Shown here piece by piece: positions 54,199-63,007 of a stretch of DNA of 64,000 nt (position 1 is the first letter of the stretch; each line of letters starts with the position of its first letter). This DNA comes from Hahella sp. KA22 (GTDB taxonomy: Bacteria > Pseudomonadota > Gammaproteobacteria > Pseudomonadales > Oleiphilaceae): NCBI RefSeq assembly GCF_004135205.1, contig NZ_CP035490.1, positions 4,507,644 through 4,571,643 of the forward strand. Direction: 5' to 3'. The notes beneath the pieces were generated by a model. That model was not told where the DNA came from. It made no database searches and saw nothing but the letters and a program-made list of their open reading frames with translations. Position numbers and translations under genes: made by a program.

Positions 54199-55446
54199 AT
54201 GGCCGCACACATGATCATGCACGACAACGCTCCCACCACCAGTACGTCACATAGCGCGCTGACGCAACGCATCCGCGCCTTCGTCAATGAGCGGGTGATT
54301 CCCAATGAAGCCAGACTCGCCAAAGACGATGACGCTGCGCTGGCGCTGCAATCCGCGTTGACCGCGGAGGCCCGCGCCCAAGGTCTGTGGGGGCTGTATT
54401 ATCCCGCCGCACTGGGAGGCGAAGTCGCCACGTTAAGCGAGTATCTGCCCATCGCGGAACAGGAAGGACGTTCTGAGTTCGGGCCGGAGATCTTCGGAGG
54501 GCGCGCCGCATTGGATGCGCGCATGCTCGCAATGCATGGAAGCGACGCCATCGCCTCTCGCTTCCTGCAACCGTTAGCGGCGGGCGACGCGGTGTCCGCC
54601 TATGGCATGTCGGAACCGGACAGCATCGGCTCCATTCCCGCCACCATTAACTTACAGGCGCAGCGCGAGGGAGACGGCTGGCGCCTTGACGGCCGCAAAT
54701 GGTTTATTTCCCGCGCCCGTCGTGCGGACTTTATCACCGTAGTGGCGCGCACCCAGGCGGACGCGCCGCCGCAACAGGCTTTATCCATGCTGGTCATGCC
54801 CACGGACGCGCCCGGCTTCAGCATCCTGCGCGATCTGGACATCCTGGGCCGCCGCAACGGCCAGCACGAGCTGCTGTTCGACAATGTCTGGATTCCTCAA
54901 GACCATCTGTTGGGTGAACTGCACGGGGGCATGGCGTTGATGAAACAGCGGCTATGCCTGGGCCGCTCCATTAACGCCGCCCATTGGATCGGGTTGGCGC
55001 AACGCTGCCTGGACCTGCTCGGCGAACGCGTCAACAGCGAACGCGGTCGCCTGGCCCGGTTGCCGGACAAGCAGCTTATTCGACGCTTGGCGTTTCTCAC
55101 TCACCAAGGCATCGTCAGCGCACGCGGGCAACTGCAATTAGCCGCCGCCAAACTGGACGCGGGCCTGGACGGCGACATGGAGGTCAACATGGCGAAGATC
55201 GCCGCGTCCCACGCGCTCAATCAGGCGGCGGACAGCGCTATTCAGGTGTTCGGCGCAGAAGGCCTGTGCGATGCGACGCCACTCTCCAACATTTTTCGCT
55301 ACGCCCGCGCCACCCGTATTCTGGACGGCGCCGACGAAGTGCTGATCAATACTGTGGGGCGGCGGATTCTGGAGGGCTATGGCGCCGATGCAGAGCAACC
55401 CGCGCCACAGGACGCCCTGGCTGAGCGGGAGACAATGCCGTCATGA
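54199..55446 (+). CDS. Acyl-CoA dehydrogenase family flavoprotein
   Basis: 415 residues from the ATG at 54199; ATGs at 54211 and 54217 are alternatives. The family motifs are YGMSEPDSIGS (FAD binding), DGRKWFISRA, RRNGQHELLFDNVWIP, and a C-terminal VFGAEGLCD...RILDGADEV. The length is normal. In a metallophore pathway it could oxidise a ring precursor (as dihydrodipicolinate to dipicolinate) or a side chain. ATGA overlap with the MFS gene shows tight coupling. Confidence 0.9.
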   Translation: MAAHMIMHDNAPTTSTSHSALTQRIRAFVNERVIPNEARLAKDDDAALALQSALTAEARAQGLWGLYYPAALGGEVATLSEYLPIAEQEGRSEFGPEIFGGRAALDARMLAMHGSDAIASRFLQPLAAGDAVSAYGMSEPDSIGSIPATINLQAQREGDGWRLDGRKWFISRARRADFITVVARTQADAPPQQALSMLVMPTDAPGFSILRDLDILGRRNGQHELLFDNVWIPQDHLLGELHGGMALMKQRLCLGRSINAAHWIGLAQRCLDLLGERVNSERGRLARLPDKQLIRRLAFLTHQGIVSARGQLQLAAAKLDAGLDGDMEVNMAKIAASHALNQAADSAIQVFGAEGLCDATPLSNIFRYARATRILDGADEVLINTVGRRILEGYGADAEQPAPQDALAERETMPS

Positions 55447-56639
55447 ACGCCATCGCGCCGCCGCTACGCCAATCGACTTTACACAGCTTGAGCCTGCATG
55501 CCGTATTGCTGTTATCCATGACACTGCCGATGCTGATCCTGTATACCATCGGCGCGCTGGGCCCGCTGCTGATCGCCGACCTGGGCATTGAGGCCGGCTG
55601 GCTCGGGTACGTCACCATGAGCGCTTTCGGCGTGGCGGCGATGCTGTCTCTGGCGGCCGGTCCGCTGGTGGAGCGCCTGGGCGCGCGGCGCGGTTTGCTC
55701 CTGTTGTTTGTGAGCGTGGCGCTGGCCTATGCTCTGATGATCACCCTGCCCGGCTTTGCAGGCATTATCGCCGCCGTGGCGGTATGTGGCGTCGCCCAGG
55801 CGTTGTCGAATCCCGTCACCAATTTATTGATCGCTCAACAAATCGCTCCGCCGCGCAAAGCGTTCGCCGTTGGGCTGAAGCAATCCGGAGTGCAGCTTGG
55901 CGCTCTGATTGCCGGCGGATTGCTGCCGCTGATCGCTGTTCCGTTCGGGTGGCGCGCCGCCATGGCGACGATCATCCCGGTAGCGCTGTTATTGGCGTTC
56001 ACCGCTCCCGCTCTGGCGCCGCCAGCGCCGCCTGCCGAATCGCGTCGCTCCTGGCTGCCTGCGCGTCCGGGAGCGCTGCTGCTCAATCTGATGGCGGTGC
56101 AAGGGTGCGCTGGTGTGACCCTGTCCGCTTTTGTGACCTTTCTACCGATCTTCGCCACTCAACAGGGCGTCAGTCAGCATGACGCAGGCATGATGGTGGC
56201 CGTCTTTGGCGTGATGGGCCTCACGTCGCGTCTCACGCTGACGCCTCTGTCAACCAAACTCAAGGATGAATCCTGGATGCTGCTGGGATTAATGGCCCTC
56301 ACCGCGTTGGCGCTGTGGATTACCCAACAGGCCTCGTCAGAAAGCCACTGGCCGTTATGGGTTGGCGTGCTGATAGTGGGACTCACCGCCGTGGCCACCA
56401 ATGCGGTGGCGATGGGCATGCTGCTTAGAGACCGCGTTTTCGGCGCGCCGGCGACGGCGTCCGGCCTCCTGTCCGCCGCGTTCTTCGGCGGTTTCGCGGC
56501 GGGCGCGCCCTTGTTTGGCGCGGTCTCCGGTTCATCATTCGGCTTCAACGGCGCCTGGAGCGTTCTGTCCCTGGTCGCTCTGGCCGGTTCCGCCGCTGCG
56601 TTGGGATTAGCCCTGTTGCGACGCAGGAGCGCCCCATGA
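55443..56639 (+). CDS. MFS transporter of the thiocarboxylate operon
   Basis: 398 residues, about twelve membrane helices, coupled by ATGA to both neighbours. Motifs include VERLGARRGLLLLFV after helix 2 and LSNPVTNLLIAQQIAPPRKAFAVGLKQSGVQ, typical of the MFS. In the PDTC system an MFS protein (PdtE) helps bring the metal complex across the inner membrane, so this one may act in uptake or in export of the free ligand. The direction cannot be told from sequence. Confidence 0.88.
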   Translation: MNAIAPPLRQSTLHSLSLHAVLLLSMTLPMLILYTIGALGPLLIADLGIEAGWLGYVTMSAFGVAAMLSLAAGPLVERLGARRGLLLLFVSVALAYALMITLPGFAGIIAAVAVCGVAQALSNPVTNLLIAQQIAPPRKAFAVGLKQSGVQLGALIAGGLLPLIAVPFGWRAAMATIIPVALLLAFTAPALAPPAPPAESRRSWLPARPGALLLNLMAVQGCAGVTLSAFVTFLPIFATQQGVSQHDAGMMVAVFGVMGLTSRLTLTPLSTKLKDESWMLLGLMALTALALWITQQASSESHWPLWVGVLIVGLTAVATNAVAMGMLLRDRVFGAPATASGLLSAAFFGGFAAGAPLFGAVSGSSFGFNGAWSVLSLVALAGSAAALGLALLRRRSAP

Positions 56640-57805
56640 GCGAGTTGCAATCTCCCCGCTGGGACGCAGCGGCGCTCTCCCAACAGGAAATCACCAAAGC
56701 CATTGGTTTGCTGATGCGACGCCTGGACGTCATAGACGCACAATGCGGCGCTGGATTCCCCCTGTTCAGCCCTGATGGCGCACGCTGGAAAGTGTCTTCC
56801 GGCGGCTCCTGGATGGGCGGCTTTTGGGCCGGTTGCTGGGGGCTGCGGGCGCTTGTTTCAAAATCCGCCGACGACCGCGACAAAGCACTGGCTTTATGCT
56901 CCGCGCTCTCAGACAAACTGCAGGCGGACACGCTCAATCGCAGCATGATTTTCTGGTACGGACCTGCTCTCTGTGGACGCTGGTTTCATGACCCGGAAGC
57001 GCAACGCCTCGCTTCCCAAGCCGCCGCCGCTGTTGTGTCCAGCTTTGACTCAGAGCTTGGTTACATACCATTGGGTTGCGACATGGGCGGCGGCGCGGAC
57101 GGCCGCCAACGCCTGTCCGTGGACGCTTTGGCGGCGACGATTCAGCTACTGCAAGTGAACGACGACGAAGCCCTGGACAAAGTCGCCCGCGCCCATACCG
57201 ACGCCCTGATCGCCGCCTGTTTCACCGCCAGCGGCGCCTGCAGCGCGGAAGCGCAATCCACTCAGCAACAAGAGCCACAACAATCTATTTTGCAAGCGCT
57301 GGACCGTCCCGGCGGCTGGTCCCGTGGGCAAGCCTGGGCGATGTTGGGACTGAGCCATGCCGCCATTCGCTGGGGCTCGCCCTATCTCGATTACGCCAGA
57401 GCCGCCTGCGTGTACTGGCGGCGCTCCCGCCGCACGCCGTTTCCCGCCGACAGGCCGGAGCGTAGTGACAGCCTTTCCGACCCTTCCGCCGCGTTAATCG
57501 CTGCGGTGGCGATATTGACGCTCTCCGAGCGGCTGGAGGATGGCGACCGCTGGCGGACTTATGCAGCGCAACAGATCGCCGCCCTGGTGCGCAGCTCCTA
57601 CTTTGTCCGTCGCGATAGCGGGATCGCGCCTCTCGCAGGCGCATTCAAGGGGGCCTGTTACCGCACCAGCCCCGCCGGATGCGAACTGGTGGAGTCGCCC
57701 TGGAGCAGTTTTTTCCTGCTGGAAGCATTGTGCATGCTCGCCGGCCTTATTGATGGAAAAGAACAAGGGACTCAGTCTCACTCGATGAATCAAGCAGATG
57801 ACTAG
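56636..57805 (+). CDS. GH88/unsaturated glucuronyl hydrolase-like protein
   Basis: 389 residues with an (alpha/alpha)6-barrel pattern of family GH88: SWMGGFWAGCWGL, DRPGGWSRGQAWAMLGLSHA, SDPSAALIAAVAIL and a late CYRTSPAGCELVESPWSSFFLLEAL. The HDxGF segment that holds the first catalytic Asp in unsaturated glucuronyl hydrolases is not seen, although SVDALAATIQLL may keep the second. There is no signal peptide. ATGA coupling to the transporter places it firmly in the metallophore operon, where such a protein is unexpected. Confidence 0.75.
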   Translation: MSELQSPRWDAAALSQQEITKAIGLLMRRLDVIDAQCGAGFPLFSPDGARWKVSSGGSWMGGFWAGCWGLRALVSKSADDRDKALALCSALSDKLQADTLNRSMIFWYGPALCGRWFHDPEAQRLASQAAAAVVSSFDSELGYIPLGCDMGGGADGRQRLSVDALAATIQLLQVNDDEALDKVARAHTDALIAACFTASGACSAEAQSTQQQEPQQSILQALDRPGGWSRGQAWAMLGLSHAAIRWGSPYLDYARAACVYWRRSRRTPFPADRPERSDSLSDPSAALIAAVAILTLSERLEDGDRWRTYAAQQIAALVRSSYFVRRDSGIAPLAGAFKGACYRTSPAGCELVESPWSSFFLLEALCMLAGLIDGKEQGTQSHSMNQADD

Positions 57806-57827
57806 CCACGTTCTTTTTATCTGCAAC

Positions 57828-57856
57828 GACAGGACCGCCCGATGTCCGGTTCTGTC
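57828..57856 (+). terminator. Hairpin between the biosynthetic and uptake genes
   Basis: GACAGGACCG (57828-57837) pairs with CGGTTCTGTC (57847-57856), with one G-U, and is followed by TTCTC. It may partly end the operon before the copper-uptake genes. Confidence 0.45.
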
Positions 57857-57943
57857 TTCTCGCGGCTTATCACCGCGCAGGCGCCTCCGCGCGCCCGATT
57901 ATTAACATGTTTAAAACACCGCCAAACTCTTCTGAGGAATAAC

Positions 57944-58438
57944 ATGAAAAATTGTCATAACAACAGGATGTCTTCACCGCCCATCTCTTTCCGTAGCCTG
58001 CTCGCCGCTCTGACGCTGAGTTCGGCGCTGGTCGCGCCCGCCTTCGCCAACGACAGTCTGACGCAAGAGCAGCAGCAAGTGGTCAAACTTATCTCCGAGA
58101 CCTATGACCAGCCTCACCACAAGGTGGAGACAGCGCCCGTCATCGTGGTTGACGACTACGCCATCGCCGACTGGATTCAGGGCGAACGTGGCGGACGCGC
58201 TCTGCTGCGCCGGGACGGCGATAAGTGGATGGTGCTGGCCTGCGGCGGCGATGAGTTCAAGAAAGCGGATCTGCTGCACAAAGCCGGCATCCCTCAGGAC
58301 ACCGCCTCCCAGCTCATTTCGGAACTGACTGAAGCGGAACAGTCCATCGCTCCCCAAAAGCTGGCGCAGTTCGGGCTGTTTGGCACGCCCAATGATCCGG
58401 GTATGTCCGCGCATCATCAAAACCATCCACAAAACTGA
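57944..58438 (+). CDS. Copper-uptake-system-associated periplasmic protein
   Basis: 164 residues from the ATG at 57944, with GAGGAA before it. The signal peptide is LLAALTLSSALVAPAFA. The mature part reads VVDDYAIADWIQGERGGRALLRRDG and then VLACGGDEFKKADLLHKAGI, with a single Cys, a layout I recognise from small proteins annotated as associated with copper-uptake systems. The end is His-rich (SAHHQNHPQN), which may bind metal. It directly precedes the TonB receptor (39 bases) and links the whole cluster to copper. Confidence 0.75.
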   Translation: MKNCHNNRMSSPPISFRSLLAALTLSSALVAPAFANDSLTQEQQQVVKLISETYDQPHHKVETAPVIVVDDYAIADWIQGERGGRALLRRDGDKWMVLACGGDEFKKADLLHKAGIPQDTASQLISELTEAEQSIAPQKLAQFGLFGTPNDPGMSAHHQNHPQN

Positions 58439-58477
58439 TCCGTTCAAGTCCAATAAGCAGTCAAGCAAGTCAGTACT

Positions 58478-60391
58478 ATGAAATTTTCCCCCAAGAAACT
58501 AGCCGTGACGGTCGCGTTGACCGCCGCTGGCGGCGCGCATGCGCAAACCACCGTTCTGGAACCGATGATAGTGACCGCCAAGCCGGTCATTGAAGAAGTG
58601 GAAGTGGATATGTTCTCCAGCACGTCCGCCGTTGTCACCGCAGAGCAGATTCGTGATCAAAACGCAGTGGACCTTACCGCTGCGCTACGCCGCACGCCGG
58701 GCGTACAGATTTCCCGCTATAACCCGGTCGGCGCTTTCGGCGGCGATCAGGGCGGCGCGGTGTTCATCCGCGGCATGGGCGTCACCCGTCCAGGCAGCGA
58801 GATAAAGACCTACATCGACGGCCTGCCGCTGTACATGGGGTTATGGGGACACCCACTTTTAGACCTGTTGCCCGTCAACGCCATGCAGTCCATGACCGTG
58901 TATAAAAGCCCGCAACCGCAGATCAACGGCAATAACTTCGCCTCCATCGATCTGCATACCAAGCGAGCGACAGAGGAAGGCGTTCACGGCGCCATGCGCT
59001 TCTCCGCGGGCAAATACCACACCCGAGTACAGCAAGCAGAATTGGCCGGCAGTAACGGGGATTTGGACTTTATTCTGGCGCAAGGCTACGCCACTTCCGA
59101 CGGCCACCGCAAAAACGCAGACGGCGAATTGAAGAATCTTTTCGGTCGGGTTGGCGCGCAACTGAATGAGCACTGGGCGGCCTCTTTCAGCGGTCTTTAC
59201 GTGGACAATGAAAGCACTGATCCAGGCAAAGAAGGAGACCCCGAGCCGGATGTGGCGCCGGAGTACAACACCCAGGCCTTCATGCTGGCGACCACACTCT
59301 CCCACGAACATGGCGACTGGTCCGGCGAGTTCAGCCTGCATCACAGCTCCGGCGAAGGTAACTGGTATCACCAGGGCGGCGGTGATGGCGATACGCTGTC
59401 GGATTTCACCATGAGCGGCTTGCGCTGGCGCGAACAATTCTCGCCCTGGATGGATGGAACCCTGGTTGCAGGCCTGGACTATGACCGCGTCTCCGGTGAA
59501 GCGCATTTCAATCGCGACGACCCCACCCGACGCGCGCACCTGGATGCGCCGACGTTCAAACTGTGGTCGCCCTACGTTGGACTGAGTCATCTGTTCATGC
59601 TCAACGATGAATGGATGCTGTCACCGTCCATCGGCGTGCGTTATTACGATCACAATGAATTTGACGCCCAGACCGCGCCTTACGCCGGTCTGTCGCTGAT
59701 GTCGGACTCATTGACGCTGTTCGTCAATGCTTCCCAGGGAGTCAATTATCCGGGCCTGGAAGCGCCAACGCTGGCGACGGCGATACCGCCTCTGGCCGAT
59801 AGCTGGAAACAACTGGAAGCGGAAGAGCTGGATCATTTGGAAGCCGGCGCCAAGTTCGCGTTGACGACCACCACCCAGATCGACCTCAGCGTCTTCAAAG
59901 ACAAGGTGAAAAACCGCTACGTCTTCGCTTTTCCTCCACAGGTCTCCAGCCCACAGTTCATTAACTTCGGCGACTACAGTATGCGCGGCGTCGAATTATC
60001 GATCAGCCAGACGTTGCCGGCGGGATGGTCCCTGTTTGGCGGGCTGACGTTGCTCGATCCGGATATCGACAACCTTCCCTACACTCCAGAACGGGCGGTT
60101 ACCGCAGGTCTGAACGGCCAGGTTGGCCCCTTCCGCCTCGCAATGGACGCGCAGCATCAATCCGAGGTCTGGGCGCTGACGCGCAAGCGGGCGTCAGGGG
60201 ACGTTAATGGAGAGAAAGTCAGCGGCTTCACCGTGGCCAATATGCGCGTCTCCTATCCTCTGTCCCCATTGGGTCAGGACGGCGAAGTCTTTGTCGCCGT
60301 GGAGAATCTATTCGACCGTGAATACGCCTATCGCCCAGGCTATCCCATGCCGGGCCGCTGGGCGCAGATAGGGTTGTCCGCGAGCTTTTAG
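58478..60391 (+). CDS. TonB-dependent outer-membrane receptor
   Basis: 637 residues. A signal peptide (LAVTVALTAAGGAHA) is followed by a TonB-box-like PMIVTA. The plug domain shows VTAEQIRDQNAVDLTAALRR and GAVFIRGMGV. A 22-strand barrel follows, closing with Phe (GLSASF). It is smaller than many siderophore receptors. By position it should import the metal complex made by the upstream operon, as PdtK does for PDTC; a copper-loaded ligand is suggested by the gene just before it. Confidence 0.92.
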   Translation: MKFSPKKLAVTVALTAAGGAHAQTTVLEPMIVTAKPVIEEVEVDMFSSTSAVVTAEQIRDQNAVDLTAALRRTPGVQISRYNPVGAFGGDQGGAVFIRGMGVTRPGSEIKTYIDGLPLYMGLWGHPLLDLLPVNAMQSMTVYKSPQPQINGNNFASIDLHTKRATEEGVHGAMRFSAGKYHTRVQQAELAGSNGDLDFILAQGYATSDGHRKNADGELKNLFGRVGAQLNEHWAASFSGLYVDNESTDPGKEGDPEPDVAPEYNTQAFMLATTLSHEHGDWSGEFSLHHSSGEGNWYHQGGGDGDTLSDFTMSGLRWREQFSPWMDGTLVAGLDYDRVSGEAHFNRDDPTRRAHLDAPTFKLWSPYVGLSHLFMLNDEWMLSPSIGVRYYDHNEFDAQTAPYAGLSLMSDSLTLFVNASQGVNYPGLEAPTLATAIPPLADSWKQLEAEELDHLEAGAKFALTTTTQIDLSVFKDKVKNRYVFAFPPQVSSPQFINFGDYSMRGVELSISQTLPAGWSLFGGLTLLDPDIDNLPYTPERAVTAGLNGQVGPFRLAMDAQHQSEVWALTRKRASGDVNGEKVSGFTVANMRVSYPLSPLGQDGEVFVAVENLFDREYAYRPGYPMPGRWAQIGLSASF

Positions 60392-60402
60392 TGTGGGAAA
60401 CA

Positions 60403-60418
60403 GGGACAGGGATGTCCC
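60403..60418 (+). terminator. Short hairpin after the TonB receptor
   Basis: GGGACA-GGGA-TGTCCC, perfect 6-base arms, 12 bases after the stop. There is no U-tract. It may end the operon or be part of a short dispersed repeat. Confidence 0.4.
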
Positions 60419-60453
60419 GTAAGGTGAATTATTACAAAGACCGAAATGCGCGT

Positions 60454-60927
60454 TTATTCTTGCGCCGCCTGCGCGCAGGCGGCTTCCGACTTGGCGAAAA
60501 CCATATACTGGTATCTCAACCCGGAATAGGAAGCGTCCTCGCAATCGCCATACCCCTGGTTTTTCAGGTACGCCGACAAGGGAAAGTAAATCAGCACCGG
60601 CAGCAGAAAGATCGCCACCACCCCTCCAAACAGGACAGGCTGCAGTATTTTAAAAATGCGGTTTTCGGTGGTTTTTCGTAAGGGCCTTTTCAGCCTCGCC
60701 AGCAGCTCCAACAATCCCATTACACACAAAGAAAGCAGGCTCAAGCCAATCCCCAACATGCCGTATAACGCCGGCTCAAGATACAAACTGGGCGGGAGCG
60801 CCGTCACCTGACTAATCGTTGACGCCACCGCAAAGCCAAACCACACCAAAGCGCCCAAAGAAAGCGATGTGAGTACAATCAAAATAGCGACTTGCTTTGC
60901 AACAGGCGGAAGGTCTTTTTGAGACAA
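60454..60927 (-). CDS. Small membrane protein, unrecognised
   Basis: 157 residues with three to four hydrophobic helices (VAILIVLTSLSLGALVWFGFA, LYGMLGIGLSLLSLCVMGLLE, ILQPVLFGGVVAIFLLPVLI) and a short soluble end with two Cys (YGDCEDAS, SEAACAQ). It resembles small DUF1240-type enterobacterial membrane proteins, but that is uncertain. Convergent with the TonB gene. Confidence 0.65.
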   Translation of the reverse strand: MSQKDLPPVAKQVAILIVLTSLSLGALVWFGFAVASTISQVTALPPSLYLEPALYGMLGIGLSLLSLCVMGLLELLARLKRPLRKTTENRIFKILQPVLFGGVVAIFLLPVLIYFPLSAYLKNQGYGDCEDASYSGLRYQYMVFAKSEAACAQAAQE

Positions 60928-61164
60928 AACAGAGTTCCTTGTGAGTTTCGGATTGATGTGAGCGTGCAGGTTACCAAGTGGGTATCTAATCAGACTGTGG
61001 GGTAAAAAACGATGTTGCTACTTTTGGTTTACTCAACCTTTGTGACCTTAACACTCTTGTACTCGGGTGAAAAACGAACGCCTGTTCGCTTTGAGTTCAA
61101 TGCCCGGAACGGGCCGCGTGCTACAGTTTGCTAAACAGCTGTCGCCCCCCTTAACAAATAACTA

Positions 61165-61590
61165 TTAGGCGTCCCAGGCGTTATCTTCGTAGTAAGACTT
61201 GATAGAAGATAGCGCCATTTCCCTCAGTGGTTCTCCAGTATCGTACTCGCGCGCGAAGAATAAGAACTCACGTGAAGGCGATTCAAACTGGAGAATAGCG
61301 CAACCTAAATCCATGAAGTAGAGCGATCCGCCCTGGGCTTGCCCATAATCAGCGCTCAGGTTAGCCAGATGAAGTGCGGCCGAGAACTTATCCATTTTCT
61401 GAACATCTTCGCCAATGATAATTAGGTGTTCAGCATCGGCTGGATAGATCGAAAATGCGCTAAGTTTGCCGTCTTGATAATCGCAATCTCCAATGCCACA
61501 AACCTCTGCCTGCAGAGATTCTACCTCCGACTTTGACATACCAAATTTTAGTGGTCCCAAGCCAACGAAGGGCTCAAAAATGAGATCCAT
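61165..61590 (-). CDS. Hypothetical, immunity-like protein
   Basis: 141 residues, acidic, soluble. The opening FEPFVGLGPLKFGMSKSEVE is a pattern often found in immunity-like proteins next to toxin genes. The rest (HLIIIGEDVQKMDKFS, SLYFMDLGCAILQFES) looks like a small alpha/beta fold. AT-richer than the metallophore cluster. No toxin gene is adjacent within the window. Role inferred only from style. Confidence 0.6.
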   Translation of the reverse strand: MDLIFEPFVGLGPLKFGMSKSEVESLQAEVCGIGDCDYQDGKLSAFSIYPADAEHLIIIGEDVQKMDKFSAALHLANLSADYGQAQGGSLYFMDLGCAILQFESPSREFLFFAREYDTGEPLREMALSSIKSYYEDNAWDA

Positions 61591-61874
61591 ATTGCAGTTC
61601 CTCTCTGGTGATGAACATTACTAAGTTCAGAGTGGATTAAAAAGTGAGGGGGCAGATCAGAGATAAATTTCTTTCATATTGGTGAAATTTAATACTTGGA
61701 CAGTCTGCGTCGCCGGGCGTCAGGTTGATATTTTTGTCATGTGCAGAACTTATGCGCTCCGCCTGAGAATGATTCAAACTCAAATCTACCGTCAGTCTTT
61801 ACTGAAACATGACGGAGCGTAGGTTGCTCCACTGCATGCAATTGTTTTACGTGCGATACACTTCAACCCCGACG

Positions 61875-62291
61875 CTAAGCGCCTATATACGCCGATAAGT
61901 AGTCATTCTCTTTGCTCGTAGATGCAATATGGACTATTACCGTTTTTTCCAAATCTAAAACAGGATGATGAGCGAGCCTTTTCGAGTAAGAGAAAACCGC
62001 TTCAAGGGGCTCATTATCATGCCACGTAGTCATCACACACTTCTCTTTTGGAATATCACCGTAGCTGAATGCTTCAAGATTAGCGTGATCAACTGAATCA
62101 TCCCAACTACTTGCCTCGTTACCCCATGCCATCATGTAAAGGCAGCCAGCTTTGACCAAGCTTCTGCTAAGATCATGTTGCCACTCGGGAGAAACCGGTT
62201 CCTCTACCACAACGATGGCGCGAAATGGTACAGAAGACAGTACCGGTAGATTCCCTGCATTTGGCTTTATGTTCAAATATTCAGTTTTCAT
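61875..62291 (-). CDS. DUF7684-type hypothetical protein
   Basis: 138 residues from the ATG at 62291; a TTG 12 bases earlier is possible. The pattern FRAIVVVEEPVSPEWQHDLSR, CLYMMAWGNEASSWDDSVDHANLE and VMTTWHDNEPLEAVF is recognisable as a family listed as DUF7684, from memory. Cytoplasmic. The family occurs in accessory regions, and its role is unknown. Neighbouring genes are orphan or immunity-like. Confidence 0.65.
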   Translation of the reverse strand: MKTEYLNIKPNAGNLPVLSSVPFRAIVVVEEPVSPEWQHDLSRSLVKAGCLYMMAWGNEASSWDDSVDHANLEAFSYGDIPKEKCVMTTWHDNEPLEAVFSYSKRLAHHPVLDLEKTVIVHIASTSKENDYLSAYIGA

Positions 62292-62376
62292 GAAAACGTT
62301 CAATAATCAAATATGCGCATAACGCTATGCATTGGGACGACTGAAGCGTAGCGTAAGCCATCCCAGTCACGATAGT

Positions 62377-62402
62377 GGCGACATTAGCGCCTTGTCAGGT
62401 GA
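62377..62402. repeat. 26-bp repeat, copy A
   Basis: The element contains GCGCCTTGTCAGGTGA and matches the copy at 62974-62999 at 24 of 26 bases. The stop codon of the gene 62395-62910 lies inside it, and next to it lies an imperfect 10-bp stem (62337-62369 region). Confidence 0.65.
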
Positions 62403-62910
62403 GACTTGGCACATTACTTTTAATCACTTCATTTGGTATTGCAAGACGGAAATCAATCCGCACCAGCTCTCCAGCAGATGGATTTTTAAGAACCGGCGCT
62501 TCATCAAGGGACTGACTTTGGGGAAACACGACCAGAGATAAGTATGGGTTCTCCCTGATTGTGGAATACATAAGCATCTGAATCGCCCCCATATCAGTCC
62601 TTTTCCAGTGATTAGGGCCTTCTAGAATCTTGCCCACAGAATGATAGACCACCCTTATGCTAGACCCATTTTCGTTATCGCTAAATTTGTATACGTCAGT
62701 AGGATGGTCTAGCTCCACTCCAACCCTTTTAAGTTGCCCCTGCAACTCTTCAGGAAGAACAACCTTCCAGCAATGCTTCCAGTTAAAGCACCACTCACAA
62801 TCACAGCCGTAAGCTGGCACACCCTTTTGATTCTGAATTTCATGGGTTGCCTCTAAGTGGGTAGCCAATTTCCATTCGGAAATTGGAACTGTGGGGCGTC
62901 GTCTTTTCAT
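62395..62910 (-). CDS. Hypothetical protein with Cys cluster
   Basis: 171 residues. Basic start (MKRRRPTVPISEWKL) and a cluster CDCEWCFNWKHCW (residues about 36-48) that could bind zinc. The remainder is beta-rich and soluble (SIRVVYHSVGKILEG, NPYLSLVVFPQS). No family is recognised. The stop lies within the 26-bp repeat. AT-rich, like its neighbours, which suggests acquired DNA. Confidence 0.6.
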   Translation of the reverse strand: MKRRRPTVPISEWKLATHLEATHEIQNQKGVPAYGCDCEWCFNWKHCWKVVLPEELQGQLKRVGVELDHPTDVYKFSDNENGSSIRVVYHSVGKILEGPNHWKRTDMGAIQMLMYSTIRENPYLSLVVFPQSQSLDEAPVLKNPSAGELVRIDFRLAIPNEVIKSNVPSLT

Positions 62911-62973
62911 AATCGGCTACCGCTAGCTTTCGGGTAGCCAGTGCAACGTGACAGTTGTCTCAGACGCGAAAGC

Positions 62974-62999
62974 GGCGACAACAGCGCCTTGTCAGGTGA
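62974..62999. repeat. 26-bp repeat, copy B
   Basis: Two mismatches to copy A (62377-62402). It sits eight bases downstream of the decayed frame ending at 63008, so both copies follow the 3' end of a minus-strand frame. A perfect 6-base inverted pair (GTTGTC/GACAAC) spans it and its flank. Confidence 0.65.
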
Positions 63000-63007
63000 T
63001 ACTACTG

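Noticed and set aside
62311-62402. A bona fide integron attC site
   Set aside because: One side resembles a left core, but the opposite core (GTTATGC) does not complement it, and no integrase is visible. It is kept only as a repeat.
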